From positions 2,046,001 through 2,110,000 of the forward strand of contig NZ_JADBGF010000001.1 in assembly GCF_014873495.1 (NCBI RefSeq): DNA of 64,000 nt, given 5' to 3'. Positions 43,797 to 53,009 of this stretch are shown here, in pieces. Below the pieces are notes generated by a model. The model saw only the letters and a program-made list of their open reading frames with translations. It was not told the origin of the DNA and searched no databases. The position numbers and the translations under genes are program-made. Position 1 is the first letter of the stretch. Every line of letters starts with the position of its first letter. Source of the DNA: Streptomyces stelliscabiei (lineage in GTDB: Bacteria; Actinomycetota; Actinomycetes; Streptomycetales; Streptomycetaceae).

Positions 43797-45995
43797 ATGG
43801 GCGACAAGGCGAACCCACATTCCGGAGCCGCCGGCAGGGCTACGGCGGCCGACCACCCCGCGTCCGTACGGAATGTGGTGCTGGTCGGCCACTCCGGATC
43901 GGGCAAGACGACCCTGGTGGAGGCTCTCGCGCTGACAGCGGGAGCGGTGAACCGGGCGGGCCGTGTGGAGGACGGCGGCACCGTCTCCGACTACGACGAG
44001 ATCGAACACCGTCAGCAACGCTCGGTGCAGCTCTCCCTCGTCCCCGTCGAATGGGGCGGATACAAGATCAATCTGCTGGACACCCCCGGATACGCCGACT
44101 TCGTCGGGGAACTCAGGGCCGGTCTGCGAGCGGCGGACGCGGCCCTTTTCGTCGTCTCGGCCTCGGACGGCGTCGACGGCTCGACCCGCATGGTGTGGGA
44201 GGAGTGCGCGGCGGTCGGTATGCCCCGGGCGATCGTGGTGACGCACCTGGAGGCCGCGCGGGCGGACTTCGAGGAGATGACCCGCACGTGCGCGCAGACC
44301 TTCGGCGGGGACGACCCCGACGCCGTACTGCCGCTCTATCTGCCGCTGCGCGGCCCGCAGGGTCCGGACGGGCACGCCCCCGTGACCGGGCTGACCGGGC
44401 TGCTGTCGCAGAAGCTGTTCGACTACTCCTCCGGCGAGCGCAAGGAGTCCGAGCCGGGCCCCGAGCAGCTGCCGGCGATCGAGGAGGCCCGGAACAGGCT
44501 CATCGAGGGGATCATCGCGGAGAGCGAGGACGAGACCCTCATGGACCGCTATCTCGGCGGTGAGGAGATCGACGTCACGACCCTCGTCGACGACCTGGAA
44601 CGGGCCGTCGCCCGCGGGGTCTTCCACCCCGTGCTGGCCGCCGCCCCCGCCGCCGACGGCGCGAAACAGGGCCTCGGCACGGTCGAGATCCTCGAACTGG
44701 TCACCGGCGGCTTCCCCACCCCCCTGGAGCGCGAGACGCCCGCCGTCACCACCCCCGAGGGCACGCCCCGCGAGATCAAGGCGACCTGCGACCCCGACGG
44801 ACCGCTGGTCGCCGAGGTCGTCAAGACCGCCAGCGACCCCTACGTGGGCCGTATCTCGCTGGTACGGGTCTTCTCCGGCACCCTGCGACCCGACGCGACG
44901 GTGCACGTGTCCGGGCACGGCCTCGCCGACCGGGGGCACGAGGACCATGACGTGGACGAGCGGATCGGCGCCCTGTCCACGCCCTTCGGCAAGCAGCAGC
45001 GGACGCTCACGCACTGCATCGCGGGTGACCTGGCCTGTGTCGCGAAGCTGAGCCGCGCGGAGACCGGGGACACGCTTTCGGCCAAGGACGACCCGCTGCT
45101 CATGGAACCGTGGGAGATGCCCGACCCCCTGCTCCCCCTCGCCATCCAGGCGCACAGCAAGGCCGACGAGGACAAGCTCTCCCAGGGGCTGGCCCGGCTG
45201 GTCGCCGAGGACCCGACCATGCGGCTCGAACAGAACCAGGACACCCACCAGGTCGTCCTGTGGTGCCTGGGCGAGGCGCACGCGGACGTGGCCCTGGAAC
45301 GGCTGCGCAGCCGGTACGGCGTCCAGGTCGACGTCGTTCCGCACCGGGTCTCCCTGCGCGAGACGTTCGCCGACCGGTCGGCCGGGCGCGGCCGGCATGT
45401 GAAGCAGTCCGGCGGGCACGGGCAGTACGCGATCTGCGAGATCGAGGTGGAGCCGCTGCCCGGCGGCTCCGGCATCGAGTTCGTCGACAAGGTCGTCGGC
45501 GGAGCCGTGCCGAGGCAGTTCATCCCGTCCGTCGAGAAGGGGGTGCGGGCCCAGGCCGCCAAGGGCGTCGCGGCCGGCTATCCGCTCATCGACGTACGGA
45601 TCACGCTGCGGGACGGCAAGGCGCACTCGGTGGACTCCTCGGACGCCGCGTTCCAGACGGCGGGCGCGCTGGCGCTGCGCGAGGCCGCGACGGACGCGAA
45701 GATCCACCTCCTGGAGCCGGTGGCCGAGGTGTCGGTCCTGGTCGGCGACTCGTACGTGGGCCCCGTGATGAGCGATCTGTCCGGGCGGCGCGGCCGGGTC
45801 GTCGGGACCGAGCAGGCGGGCGGCGGGCGCACCCTGGTCCGCGCGGAGGTGCCGGAGATCGAGATCGACCGGTACGCCGTCGATCTGCGCTCCCTCTCCC
45901 ACGGCACCGCACGCTTCGGCCGCCGGTACACACGGCACGAGCCGATGCCCTCCCATGTGGCCGACAAGGTCCGCGAACAGATCAAGGAGCACTGA
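43797..45995 (+). CDS. EF-G-like protein (EF-G2 type) with altered GTPase motifs
   Basis: A 732-residue EF-G paralogue with domain order G, II, III, IV, V and no obvious gap. The P-loop GHSGSGKT (31-38) and the DTPGYADF motif (95-102) are intact. The switch I element RGITI is RSVQL (75-79), so the invariant Thr is Gln, and the guanine-specificity motif NKxD is THLE (149-152). Domain IV begins near HVKQSGGHGQYAICEIEVEP. The ATG at 43797 follows GGGAGGCAGG. It resembles the actinobacterial EF-G2 family, of unknown role, and is not the canonical fusA of the str operon. Confidence 0.92.
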   Translation: MGDKANPHSGAAGRATAADHPASVRNVVLVGHSGSGKTTLVEALALTAGAVNRAGRVEDGGTVSDYDEIEHRQQRSVQLSLVPVEWGGYKINLLDTPGYADFVGELRAGLRAADAALFVVSASDGVDGSTRMVWEECAAVGMPRAIVVTHLEAARADFEEMTRTCAQTFGGDDPDAVLPLYLPLRGPQGPDGHAPVTGLTGLLSQKLFDYSSGERKESEPGPEQLPAIEEARNRLIEGIIAESEDETLMDRYLGGEEIDVTTLVDDLERAVARGVFHPVLAAAPAADGAKQGLGTVEILELVTGGFPTPLERETPAVTTPEGTPREIKATCDPDGPLVAEVVKTASDPYVGRISLVRVFSGTLRPDATVHVSGHGLADRGHEDHDVDERIGALSTPFGKQQRTLTHCIAGDLACVAKLSRAETGDTLSAKDDPLLMEPWEMPDPLLPLAIQAHSKADEDKLSQGLARLVAEDPTMRLEQNQDTHQVVLWCLGEAHADVALERLRSRYGVQVDVVPHRVSLRETFADRSAGRGRHVKQSGGHGQYAICEIEVEPLPGGSGIEFVDKVVGGAVPRQFIPSVEKGVRAQAAKGVAAGYPLIDVRITLRDGKAHSVDSSDAAFQTAGALALREAATDAKIHLLEPVAEVSVLVGDSYVGPVMSDLSGRRGRVVGTEQAGGGRTLVRAEVPEIEIDRYAVDLRSLSHGTARFGRRYTRHEPMPSHVADKVREQIKEH

Positions 45996-46156
45996 CGGTT
46001 CGGGGCCGGAGCGAGGTCCCGGCGCCCTGTCGGCGAACGGCACCGGCCGTTCGCCGAGGTGCCGCGGGTGGGGCAACGCCGTTCCACGGCCGGTGGGTTC
46101 CGTGAATGTCCGTTCTTCGCACCGCGCGGTGTCCACCGCTGCGGATACGCTGATCA

Positions 46157-46207
46157 CCTGATCGACAATATGGCTCGATCGGGCCCGGATCGGGTTATGG
46201 CCTGATC
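46157..46207 (+). promoter_or_regulatory. Candidate operator region upstream of the orphan membrane protein gene
   Basis: The 267-nt gap 45996-46262 contains two CCTGATC motifs (46157 and 46201) and the near-palindrome CGATCGGGCCCGGATCG (46176-46192), about 70 nt before the next start. It is AT-richer than its surroundings. I propose a promoter/operator; the regulator is unknown. Confidence 0.35.
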
Positions 46208-46262
46208 AACAGGTGTGCGGAGCACGGAAGTCGGGAAGAGCCGCAGGAGCGAGTGTGCGGCG

Positions 46263-47933
46263 ATGGGGGCGGCGGCGGTGGCGGACAATTTCGATTTCAC
46301 TCCCGGGGCACAGGTGCCGCTCATGGGCACCGCGGGCCAGACGGCGGCGACGTACGCCCTGGCGTCCGCGGCCTACCGGGACAACGAGATCGCGGAGATC
46401 CTCAAGGCCAACAACGACTGGCACAAGTCGACGGTGAAACCCGGCCGCAAGTGGGCGACCATCTTCCGGCCGAACCTCGGGGAGGCGTTCTCCCTCGCGG
46501 TGCGGGACCGGATGGTCGGCGCGGGCCGCAAACCCCTCATCCAGTCCTTCGGCATGGAACCGCAGGTCGTCGTCGAGCACTGCCTCGCGGCGAACAACAT
46601 CCGCCGGGAGCGCGACAACTGGCTCTCGGCGGTGATGGTCCTGTGCGGCCTGCTCTTCCTGCCCGGCCTGCTGCTGTGGCTGCTCGTCTTCCAGATCCGC
46701 ACGACGGTCGCCAAGCGTGACAAGCGCGCCGGCGTCCTCGGCACCACACTGCTGTTCGCCGTGGGCGCCCTCGCCGTGATCTTCCTGCTCAGGATGCCGT
46801 TCGACGGCATCTGGGCCTGGTACGCACGCGCCTGCGTCGTGCTGCCCGTGGTCGGCTGGTTCTGGGCGAAGCAGATCTGTGAGCGCGCCGCCGCGGACCT
46901 GCGGGACCGCTGGTCCGGCCTGCTGGCCGGCGGTGGCGTCGGCGCCAAGATCCCCGAGGCCGTGCCCGGCAGCCCCAACGAGACCAAGGCCGAGCAACTG
47001 CGCAAGGAACTGGCCCGGCTCAGCGCGGAGCAGCGTTCCAACCTCGTCTTCTACGCCGGCCCCAAGGGCATCCTCGGCATGGGCACCCGCTGGGGCGCCT
47101 GGCAGCTCGCGGAGGACCTCGTGCCGGCCGAGGCGGGCAAGGAGATCCACCCGTTCCGCAGCTGGGACGTCATACGCGCCATCCACGACCAGCTGCGCAT
47201 GCTGGAGCGCACCCCCCTCAACACCGGTGGTTTCACGGCGCCCTCCATCAAGCACTGGATCGTCAGCCCCATCGGCGAGGGCGCCGGCGCCGTGGCCCGC
47301 CCCGACAGCACCGACGTGGACGCCTACCAGTTCAAGTCGCACGCGATACAGGAGATCTGCAACAAGCAGCACTTCGGCAGCGGCAACCGGCACTACCTGG
47401 GGGTCCAGTGGACGCTCTGGGACGGCCAGTTGATCATCACCATGATGGTCACGGTCACCGTGCTGCACCAGACGCTCCGCATCGAGGTGACCGGACACGC
47501 CCTGGGCCCGGTGCACGGGCTGTTCACGACCGGGCCGGCGGCCAAGGAGAAGGAAGTCCAGAAGTCGCTGAGGTTCTGGGAGACCCGCAAGGTGAAGCTC
47601 CCCCTCGTCGACGCGGACGAGGTCGTACGCCTCGCCGCGCGTGCCCCGCTGACCTGGTACCCGCCGCTGCTCAACTGGCTCGGCGGTTCCATCGGCCTGC
47701 CCGAGCCGTTCGGTCTGCGGCACGCCTGGGCCGACCAGCCCTGGCGGCACCGCTTCATGGCCGACGACGCGCTGCGCGCCGCCACGCCCGTGCTCCGCGT
47801 GGTGCACAACGCCGCGATCAAGGTCCTCAAGGACAACGGCGTGGACACCGAGAAGTTCGGCTCCCGGGCCGGGTTCCTCAGCGGGGCGGTGCAGGACGTG
47901 TCGCCGCGGAAGGCGGACCTCTACGACGCGTGA
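46263..47933 (+). CDS. Unrecognised membrane protein
   Basis: A 556-residue protein I cannot place. It has a polar N-terminal 120 residues, two closely spaced membrane segments (about 124-146 LSAVMVLCGLLFLPGLLLWLLVF and about 156-176 LGTTLLFAVGALAVIFLL), a further hydrophobic segment (CVVLPVVGWFWAKQ, about 190-205) and a soluble C-terminal half of about 340 residues (RSNLVFYAGPKGILGMG, HYLGVQWTLWDGQLIITMM). The ATG at 46263 lies 13 nt after AGGAG, somewhat far; a GTG at 46215 is the alternative. It is downstream of the EF-G paralogue in the same direction, 267 nt away. No catalytic motif recognised. Confidence 0.75.
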   Translation: MGAAAVADNFDFTPGAQVPLMGTAGQTAATYALASAAYRDNEIAEILKANNDWHKSTVKPGRKWATIFRPNLGEAFSLAVRDRMVGAGRKPLIQSFGMEPQVVVEHCLAANNIRRERDNWLSAVMVLCGLLFLPGLLLWLLVFQIRTTVAKRDKRAGVLGTTLLFAVGALAVIFLLRMPFDGIWAWYARACVVLPVVGWFWAKQICERAAADLRDRWSGLLAGGGVGAKIPEAVPGSPNETKAEQLRKELARLSAEQRSNLVFYAGPKGILGMGTRWGAWQLAEDLVPAEAGKEIHPFRSWDVIRAIHDQLRMLERTPLNTGGFTAPSIKHWIVSPIGEGAGAVARPDSTDVDAYQFKSHAIQEICNKQHFGSGNRHYLGVQWTLWDGQLIITMMVTVTVLHQTLRIEVTGHALGPVHGLFTTGPAAKEKEVQKSLRFWETRKVKLPLVDADEVVRLAARAPLTWYPPLLNWLGGSIGLPEPFGLRHAWADQPWRHRFMADDALRAATPVLRVVHNAAIKVLKDNGVDTEKFGSRAGFLSGAVQDVSPRKADLYDA

Positions 47934-47999
47934 GCGCTGCGCTCGGCTTGGGCGGGGGGTGCGTGGAGGGCGGGAGGCCGTGTTCGGGTGCGGGTGTGT

Positions 48000-48135
48000 G
48001 GGGGCTGGTCGCGCAGTTCCCCGCGCCCCTGAAAAGCAGGGGCTGCGCCCCTTGCTTTTCGGGTCCGCAGCACCGTCGCTTTTCAGGTCCGCAGGGCCTG
48101 GGTGTTCAGGGGCGCGGGGAACTGCGCGAGAACCC
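48000..48135. repeat. Dispersed intergenic repeat, large composite copy (copies 4 and 5)
   Basis: Two repeat cores face each other: a perfect 24-nt inverted repeat at 48010-48033 and 48105-48128. Between them lies a second hairpin (GAAAAGCAGGGGC...GCCCCTTGCTTTTC, about 48031-48060) and a GCAGGGCCTGGG segment as at 39.9 kb. It fills most of the 240-nt gap between convergent genes (47933 and 48174). It may act as a bidirectional terminator. No gene seen. Confidence 0.8.
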
Positions 48136-48173
48136 CCACACACCCGCGGACGAACAACGACCTGGCCCGGCGG

Positions 48174-48722
48174 TCACACCGTGGGCCACGCCTCCGCGAG
48201 CATTTTCCTCGTGTCGGCCAGGAGTTGGGGCAGGATCCGGGTGTGGCCGACGACCGGCATGAAGTTGGTGTCGCCGCCCCAGCGGGGGACGATGTGCTGG
48301 TGGAGGTGGGCCGCGATGCCGGCGCCCGCGACCGTGCCCTGGTTCATGCCGATGTTGAAGCCGTGCGCGCCGGAGGCGGCGCGCAGGGCGGTCATGGACT
48401 GCTTGGTCAGCTCGGCCAGCTCGGCGGTCTCCGGCCCGGTGAGGTCCGTGTAGTCGGCGACGTGCCGGTAGGGCACGACCATGAGGTGGCCGCCGTTGTA
48501 CGGGTAGAGGTTGAGCACCGCGTAGACATGCTCGCCGCGCCTGATGACCAGGCCGTCCTCATCCGACTTCGCCGGGATCGAGCAGAACGGACAGCCGTCG
48601 CCGGCTCCGGGACCGGTCGGCTTGTTCTCACCCTGGATGTACGCCATCCGGTGGGGCGTCCACAGGCGCTGGAACGCGTCCTGCGTTCCCACTCCGATCT
48701 GCTGCTCCGGCTCACTCGTCAT
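48174..48722 (-). CDS. HIT-family nucleotide phosphorylase/hydrolase (Ap4A phosphorylase-like)
   Basis: A 182-residue histidine-triad protein with the active site HLHQHIVPRW (HxHxH) near residue 140, a CPFC pair near residue 40 and the segment LNLYPYNGGHLMVVPYRHV typical of the family. The mycobacterial gene in the same neighbourhood (between thrS and pgsA1, Rv2613c) encodes an Ap4A phosphorylase, so cleavage of diadenosine tetraphosphate is the best guess. The ATG at 48720-48722 (MTSEPEQQ) is chosen over an ATG four codons upstream. Ap4A is a by-product of aminoacyl-tRNA synthetases, and thrS is nearby. Confidence 0.92.
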   Translation of the reverse strand: MTSEPEQQIGVGTQDAFQRLWTPHRMAYIQGENKPTGPGAGDGCPFCSIPAKSDEDGLVIRRGEHVYAVLNLYPYNGGHLMVVPYRHVADYTDLTGPETAELAELTKQSMTALRAASGAHGFNIGMNQGTVAGAGIAAHLHQHIVPRWGGDTNFMPVVGHTRILPQLLADTRKMLAEAWPTV

Positions 48723-48801
48723 GCAGTGCAGCATATTGCTTCGCCCGTTCGCGGCGTGTCGGCGGGTACCCGGGCGGGACCGGCGGGCCCAAGCTGAGGC
48801 G

Positions 48802-49458
48802 ATGGACCTCGACAGCCGCACGCTCCGCTGGGAGCGGCGCACCGGACGCGTCCTCGCCGGAGCGTCGGCCCTCTTCCTCGCCTCGTACGCGGTACGGGTG
48901 CTCGCCCATGGCCTCCCCCAGGTCTGGCTCGACCTCTGTCTCGCGGTGACCATGGTGTGCTGGGCGGTCTTCGTCCTCGACTACGCGGTGCGCTGGCGGC
49001 TGAGCGGACTGGGCGCGAAGTTCGTGCGCGTCCACTGGCTGGACACCATCGTGCTCGTGCTGCCGCTGCTGCGCCCCCTGCGGGTGGTGCAGATCCACGA
49101 CGCCGTGCAGCGCCGCCACGAACGGCCCCGGCTCTCCCTGCACGCGCGCGTGGCCGTCTACGCGGGCCTGTCCGTGACCCTGCTCGGCTTCACCGGCGCC
49201 CTCGCCGTCTACCAGCAGGAACACGACGCACCGGACGCGACGATCCTGACGTTCGGGGACTCCGTGTGGTGGACCTGCGCCACGCTCGCCACGGTGGGGT
49301 ACGGGGACGTCACGCCCGTGACGCCGATGGGCCGGACGATCGCCGTGTTCCTGATGGCCTGCGGTCTCGCCCTGCTCGGCACGGTGACGGGTTCGTTCGG
49401 GACGTGGCTGCTCCAGGTGTTCGCGCGGGAGGACGAGCAGAGGCCCCCGGAGAGCTGA
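48802..49458 (+). CDS. Potassium channel protein with short N-terminal sensor-like region
   Basis: A 218-residue ion channel subunit. The selectivity filter is TVGYGD (164-169) between a pore helix (DSVWWTCATLA) and a last membrane helix (TIAVFLMACGLALLGTVTGSFG). Ahead of the pore are segments at about 20-36, 42-62, 80-96 and 116-137, giving an S1-S6-like plan. The S4-equivalent (LLRPLRVVQIHDAVQRRHERPR) carries several arginines, so a reduced voltage sensor is possible. There is no C-terminal RCK/TrkA domain. The ATG at 48802 follows a GAGG motif and diverges from the HIT gene. Confidence 0.88.
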   Translation: MDLDSRTLRWERRTGRVLAGASALFLASYAVRVLAHGLPQVWLDLCLAVTMVCWAVFVLDYAVRWRLSGLGAKFVRVHWLDTIVLVLPLLRPLRVVQIHDAVQRRHERPRLSLHARVAVYAGLSVTLLGFTGALAVYQQEHDAPDATILTFGDSVWWTCATLATVGYGDVTPVTPMGRTIAVFLMACGLALLGTVTGSFGTWLLQVFAREDEQRPPES

Positions 49459-49471
49459 ACTCTCCGGGGGC
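49443..49471. terminator. Bidirectional terminator between potassium channel and thrS
   Basis: 12-bp arms (49443-49454, 49460-49471) enclose the channel gene's stop codon in the loop; the gene's final codons form one arm. It also lies 28 nt past the thrS stop, so it can serve both convergent genes. Confidence 0.75.
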
Positions 49472-49499
49472 CTCGCCTCGGCCTCGGCGCGGGTACGCC

Positions 49500-51476
49500 T
49501 CAGATCTGGACGCGGTCCTCCACGACCTGCGCGATCTTCGCGATGGCCTCCTCGACCGGGATGCCGTTCTCCTGCGAGCCGTCGCGGTAGCGGAAGGAGA
49601 CGGCACCGGCCGCCATGTCCTCGTCACCGGCGATGACCATGAACGGCACCTTGGCCTTCTGGGCGTTGCGGATCTTCTTCTGCATACGGTCGGAGGAGGC
49701 GTCGACCTCGACGCGCAGCCCCTTCTTCTTCGCTTCGGCGGCGAACGTCTGCAGGTACTCCACGTGCGCGTCGCCGATCGGGATACCGACCGCCTGGACG
49801 GGCGCGAGCCAGGCCGGGAACGCGCCCGCGTAGTGCTCCAGGAGCACCGCGAAGAACCGCTCGATGGAGCCGAACAGCGCGCGGTGGATCATGACCGGGC
49901 GCTGCTTGGCACCGTCCGGACCGGTGTACTCCAGGTCGAAGCGCTCCGGCAGGTTGAAGTCGAGCTGCACCGTCGACATCTGCCAGGTACGGCCGATCGC
50001 GTCCTTGGTCTGGACGGAGATCTTCGGCCCGTAGAAGGCGGCGCCGCCCGGGTCCGGGACCAGCGGGAGGCCCTGCTTCTCGGCCACCTGCCGCAGCGTC
50101 TCGGTGGCCTCCTCCCACACCTCGTCGGAGCCGACGAACTTCTCCGGGTCCTTGGTGGACAGCTCCAGGTAGAAGTCGGTCAGACCGTAGTCGCGCAGCA
50201 GGTTCAGCACGAAGGTGAGCGTCTTGTCGAGCTCGTCCGCCATCTGCTCGCGGGTGCAGTAGATGTGCGCGTCGTCCTGGGTGAAACCGCGCGCGCGGGT
50301 CAGGCCGTGCACGACGCCCGACTTCTCGTACCGGTACACGGTCCCGAACTCGAAGAGACGCAGCGGCAGTTCGCGGTACGAGCGGCCGCGCGCGTCGAAG
50401 ATCAGGTTGTGCATCGGGCAGTTCATGGGCTTGAGGTAGTAGTCCACGCCCTCGTCGAGCTGCATGGGCGGGTACATGCCGTCGGCGTACCAGTCCAGGT
50501 GGCCCGAGGTCTCGAAGAGCTTCCCCTTCGTCGCGTGCGGGGTGTAGACGAACTCGTAGCCCTCCTCCTCGTGGCGGCGGCGCGAGTAGTCCTCCATGAC
50601 CCGGCGGACGACGCCGCCCTTGGGGTGGAAGACGGCGAGGCCGGAGCCGATCTGCTCCGGGATGGAGAACAGGTCCAGCTCGCTGCCCAGCTTGCGGTGG
50701 TCGCGCTTCTCGGCCTCGGCGAGGAAGTCGAGGTGCGCCTTCAGCTCCTCCTTCGAGGGCCAGGCGGTGCCGTAGATGCGCTGGAGCATGGGGTTCTTCT
50801 CGCTGCCGCGCCAGTACGCGGCCGCGTTGCGCATCAGCTTGAACGCCGGGATGTTGCGGGTGGTGGGCAGGTGGGGACCGCGGCAGAGGTCCTTCCAGCA
50901 CAGGTCACCGGTCTTGGCGTCCAGGTTGTCGTAGATCGTCAGCTCGCCGGCGCCGACCTCGACGTCCGCGCCGTCGTCGGAGGAGGCCGAGCCCTTGAGG
51001 CCGATCAGCTCCAGCTTGTAGGGCTCGTCCGCCAGCTCCTCGCGGGCGGCCTCGTCGGTGACGACGCGGCGCGAGAAGCGCTGGCCGCGCTTCTGGATCT
51101 CCTGCATCTTCTTCTCGACGGCCTTGAGGTCCTCGGGCGTGAAGGGCTTCTCCACGTCGAAGTCGTAGTAGAAGCCGTCCCGCACCGGCGGGCCGATGCC
51201 CAGCTTGGCCTCCGGGAACAGCTCCTGCACCGCCTGCGCCATGACGTGCGCGGTGGAGTGGCGCAGGATGTCGAGGCCGTCCTCGGAGGAGATCTCCACG
51301 GCCTCGACGGTCTCGCCGTCGCGCACCTCGTACGCGAGGTCCTTCAGCTCCCCGGCCACGCGAGCGGCGACGACGGTGCGCTCGCCGGCGAAGAGGTCGG
51401 CGGCCGTAGTGCCCGTCGTCACCACGCGCTCGTCCCGCTCGGAATCGCGTTGGATGATCACACGGACGTCGGACAC
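49500..51476 (-). CDS. thrS: Threonyl-tRNA synthetase
   Basis: A 658-residue class II synthetase. An N-terminal TGS domain (1-60) is followed by the editing domain with [11 protein letters not shown] (HxxxH) and its second metal-site segment ([10 protein letters not shown]). The catalytic core has the zinc ligands in [15 protein letters not shown], motif 2 ([35 protein letters not shown]) and motif 3 ([15 protein letters not shown]); the anticodon-binding domain ends the protein. The start is GTG (51474-51476, VSDVRVII). No T-box leader is seen in the 102 nt upstream. Complete. Confidence 0.98.
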   Translation of the reverse strand: MSDVRVIIQRDSERDERVVTTGTTAADLFAGERTVVAARVAGELKDLAYEVRDGETVEAVEISSEDGLDILRHSTAHVMAQAVQELFPEAKLGIGPPVRDGFYYDFDVEKPFTPEDLKAVEKKMQEIQKRGQRFSRRVVTDEAAREELADEPYKLELIGLKGSASSDDGADVEVGAGELTIYDNLDAKTGDLCWKDLCRGPHLPTTRNIPAFKLMRNAAAYWRGSEKNPMLQRIYGTAWPSKEELKAHLDFLAEAEKRDHRKLGSELDLFSIPEQIGSGLAVFHPKGGVVRRVMEDYSRRRHEEEGYEFVYTPHATKGKLFETSGHLDWYADGMYPPMQLDEGVDYYLKPMNCPMHNLIFDARGRSYRELPLRLFEFGTVYRYEKSGVVHGLTRARGFTQDDAHIYCTREQMADELDKTLTFVLNLLRDYGLTDFYLELSTKDPEKFVGSDEVWEEATETLRQVAEKQGLPLVPDPGGAAFYGPKISVQTKDAIGRTWQMSTVQLDFNLPERFDLEYTGPDGAKQRPVMIHRALFGSIERFFAVLLEHYAGAFPAWLAPVQAVGIPIGDAHVEYLQTFAAEAKKKGLRVEVDASSDRMQKKIRNAQKAKVPFMVIAGDEDMAAGAVSFRYRDGSQENGIPVEEAIAKIAQVVEDRVQI

Positions 51477-51578
51477 CGGTTTCTCCTACCTGAAGGGGCG
51501 GCCCGGTCGGTCTGCTGCGGCCAGGGCCTTTGGGAAGGATCGTACCGAGCCCGGGGTGCTCCTCGCGAAACAGATACC

Positions 51579-53009
51579 TCAGTCCCCTCCGCAGGCCTCC
51601 TCGAAGAAGGCCGTGATCTCCGCGGTCTCCTGCAGCGACTTCATCAGCCGGTCCCGCTCCGCCTCGTCGACCTGCACGGGCGCGATGCCGTCGGCGTCCG
51701 TGAGCCGCCGGAACCCGCCGCGGCTCTCCAGCCTCCCGCGCACCCGGACCGGCAGTCCCACGAGGTGGGCCTGGCCCGCGATCCGGTACGACTCCTCGTC
51801 CAGGGTCATGCGCACGTGCGGCACCTCGGCGCCGGCGAGGACCCGCAGCCGTACGGTGCCCTCGCCGCGCCCGGCGGACCGGCGCATCCGGACCACGACC
51901 CCGGTGATCCGCACCGGGATCGAGGGCTCCTCGCGCAGATACCGGGCGCCGGCCTCGCGCAGCACGGGCAGGTCGCCCGGGGAGAACTCGACGGGCTCGG
52001 CCGGCGCCGTGCCCCCCTCGGGGACCCCGGCGGCGGGTGCCCAGTCCACGGCGACCCGGGCGCCCTCGGTGCCGCGGACGAGGGCGACGAGCGCCTCGGT
52101 CAGCTCATGGCTGACCCCGGCCTCGACAGCGCCGTCGAAGGCCTCCATGCCGCCGGTGGCCCGCTGGTAGTCGATGGCCTCGCGGGCGGCGTAGAGGGCC
52201 TGGTGCAGGCGCAGGGCCAGGGGGCGGCCGCCGGCCACGGGGACGAAGGCGGTGAGGCGGCGGCCGCCGGGGGCGGCGCCGACGAGGACGCCGTCCAGAC
52301 AGGCGGCGGCGGGCAGGCGGTGCCGGGCGCCGTAGTACCCGGCACGCGCGCGGGTGGCCAGTGCCGCCGCGAGGAGCATCTGACGGGCGGCCGAGCGCAG
52401 TTGGTCCTCGACGCCCCAGGAGGCGGTGCCCAGCGGGCCGGTGGGCACGTCCCGCCACCAGTGGATCTCGTCGCTGGGCACGGTGAGCGCGACCAACACG
52501 TCCCGCGCGGCGGGCGAGCCGCTCCGGGACAGGGCCGTGAGGGCTTCGCCGAGCAGGTCGTCGCTGTCGGGGAAGGCCCGGTTCTCGGGCACGAGCAGGC
52601 TCATGCCCCGCCCGGCCGGCCCCGGCGGGGTCCAGCGGCCGTACCGCCCGGTGGCTCCGCCGCGCCGCTGCCAGCCGTGCCGGCGCAGCAGGGTGCCGAG
52701 CACCGCGGGGTCGACCTGGTCGGGGTCGGGCGGCCGGGTCCAGGTGGGCTCGACGGGGTGGGACCGTACCGGGCGTACGGGCTCCCCGATGGGACGGCGT
52801 ACGGCCGCGCCCTCCGCGTCGGGTCGCGGCGCCCGGCCGTCCTCGCCACCTGGACGGCTCGCCGTCCCGTCCTCGGCGTAGGGACGCCGGTCCGACGTGT
52901 CCGCACGTCGCGGGCGTCGGGCGGACGCGTCGTCGTAGGGCCGTCGGCCGGGTCCCTCGTCGTAGCGGCGCGTGCCGGAGCCGTCGTCGTCGATGGGGCC
53001 GTGGGTCAC
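51579..53009 (-). CDS. Unrecognised protein overlapping a DUF4365 gene
   Basis: A 476-residue protein I do not recognise. Residues 1-95 are a disordered Arg/Asp/Pro-rich tail with repeated RRPYD/RRPYAE units. The middle (about 95-340) is mixed alpha/beta (VLGTLLRRHGWQRRGG, QLRSAARQMLLAAALATRARAGYYG, RLTAFVPVAGGRPLALRLHQALYAAREAIDYQ). The last 120 residues have a repetitive beta pattern (IPVRITGVVVRMRRSAG, VGLPVRVRGRLESRGGFRRL) reminiscent of an OB fold. The GTG start (53007-53009) overlaps the DUF4365 stop as GTGA, so the two are translated together. Not obviously linked to thrS. Confidence 0.78.
   Translation of the reverse strand: MTHGPIDDDGSGTRRYDEGPGRRPYDDASARRPRRADTSDRRPYAEDGTASRPGGEDGRAPRPDAEGAAVRRPIGEPVRPVRSHPVEPTWTRPPDPDQVDPAVLGTLLRRHGWQRRGGATGRYGRWTPPGPAGRGMSLLVPENRAFPDSDDLLGEALTALSRSGSPAARDVLVALTVPSDEIHWWRDVPTGPLGTASWGVEDQLRSAARQMLLAAALATRARAGYYGARHRLPAAACLDGVLVGAAPGGRRLTAFVPVAGGRPLALRLHQALYAAREAIDYQRATGGMEAFDGAVEAGVSHELTEALVALVRGTEGARVAVDWAPAAGVPEGGTAPAEPVEFSPGDLPVLREAGARYLREEPSIPVRITGVVVRMRRSAGRGEGTVRLRVLAGAEVPHVRMTLDEESYRIAGQAHLVGLPVRVRGRLESRGGFRRLTDADGIAPVQVDEAERDRLMKSLQETAEITAFFEEACGGD

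Noticed and set aside
51477..51578. A T-box leader before thrS (also considered for hisS and alaS)
   Set aside because: The gaps are too short or absent, and no specifier loop, AGGGTGGNACCGCG-like box or antiterminator pair is visible.
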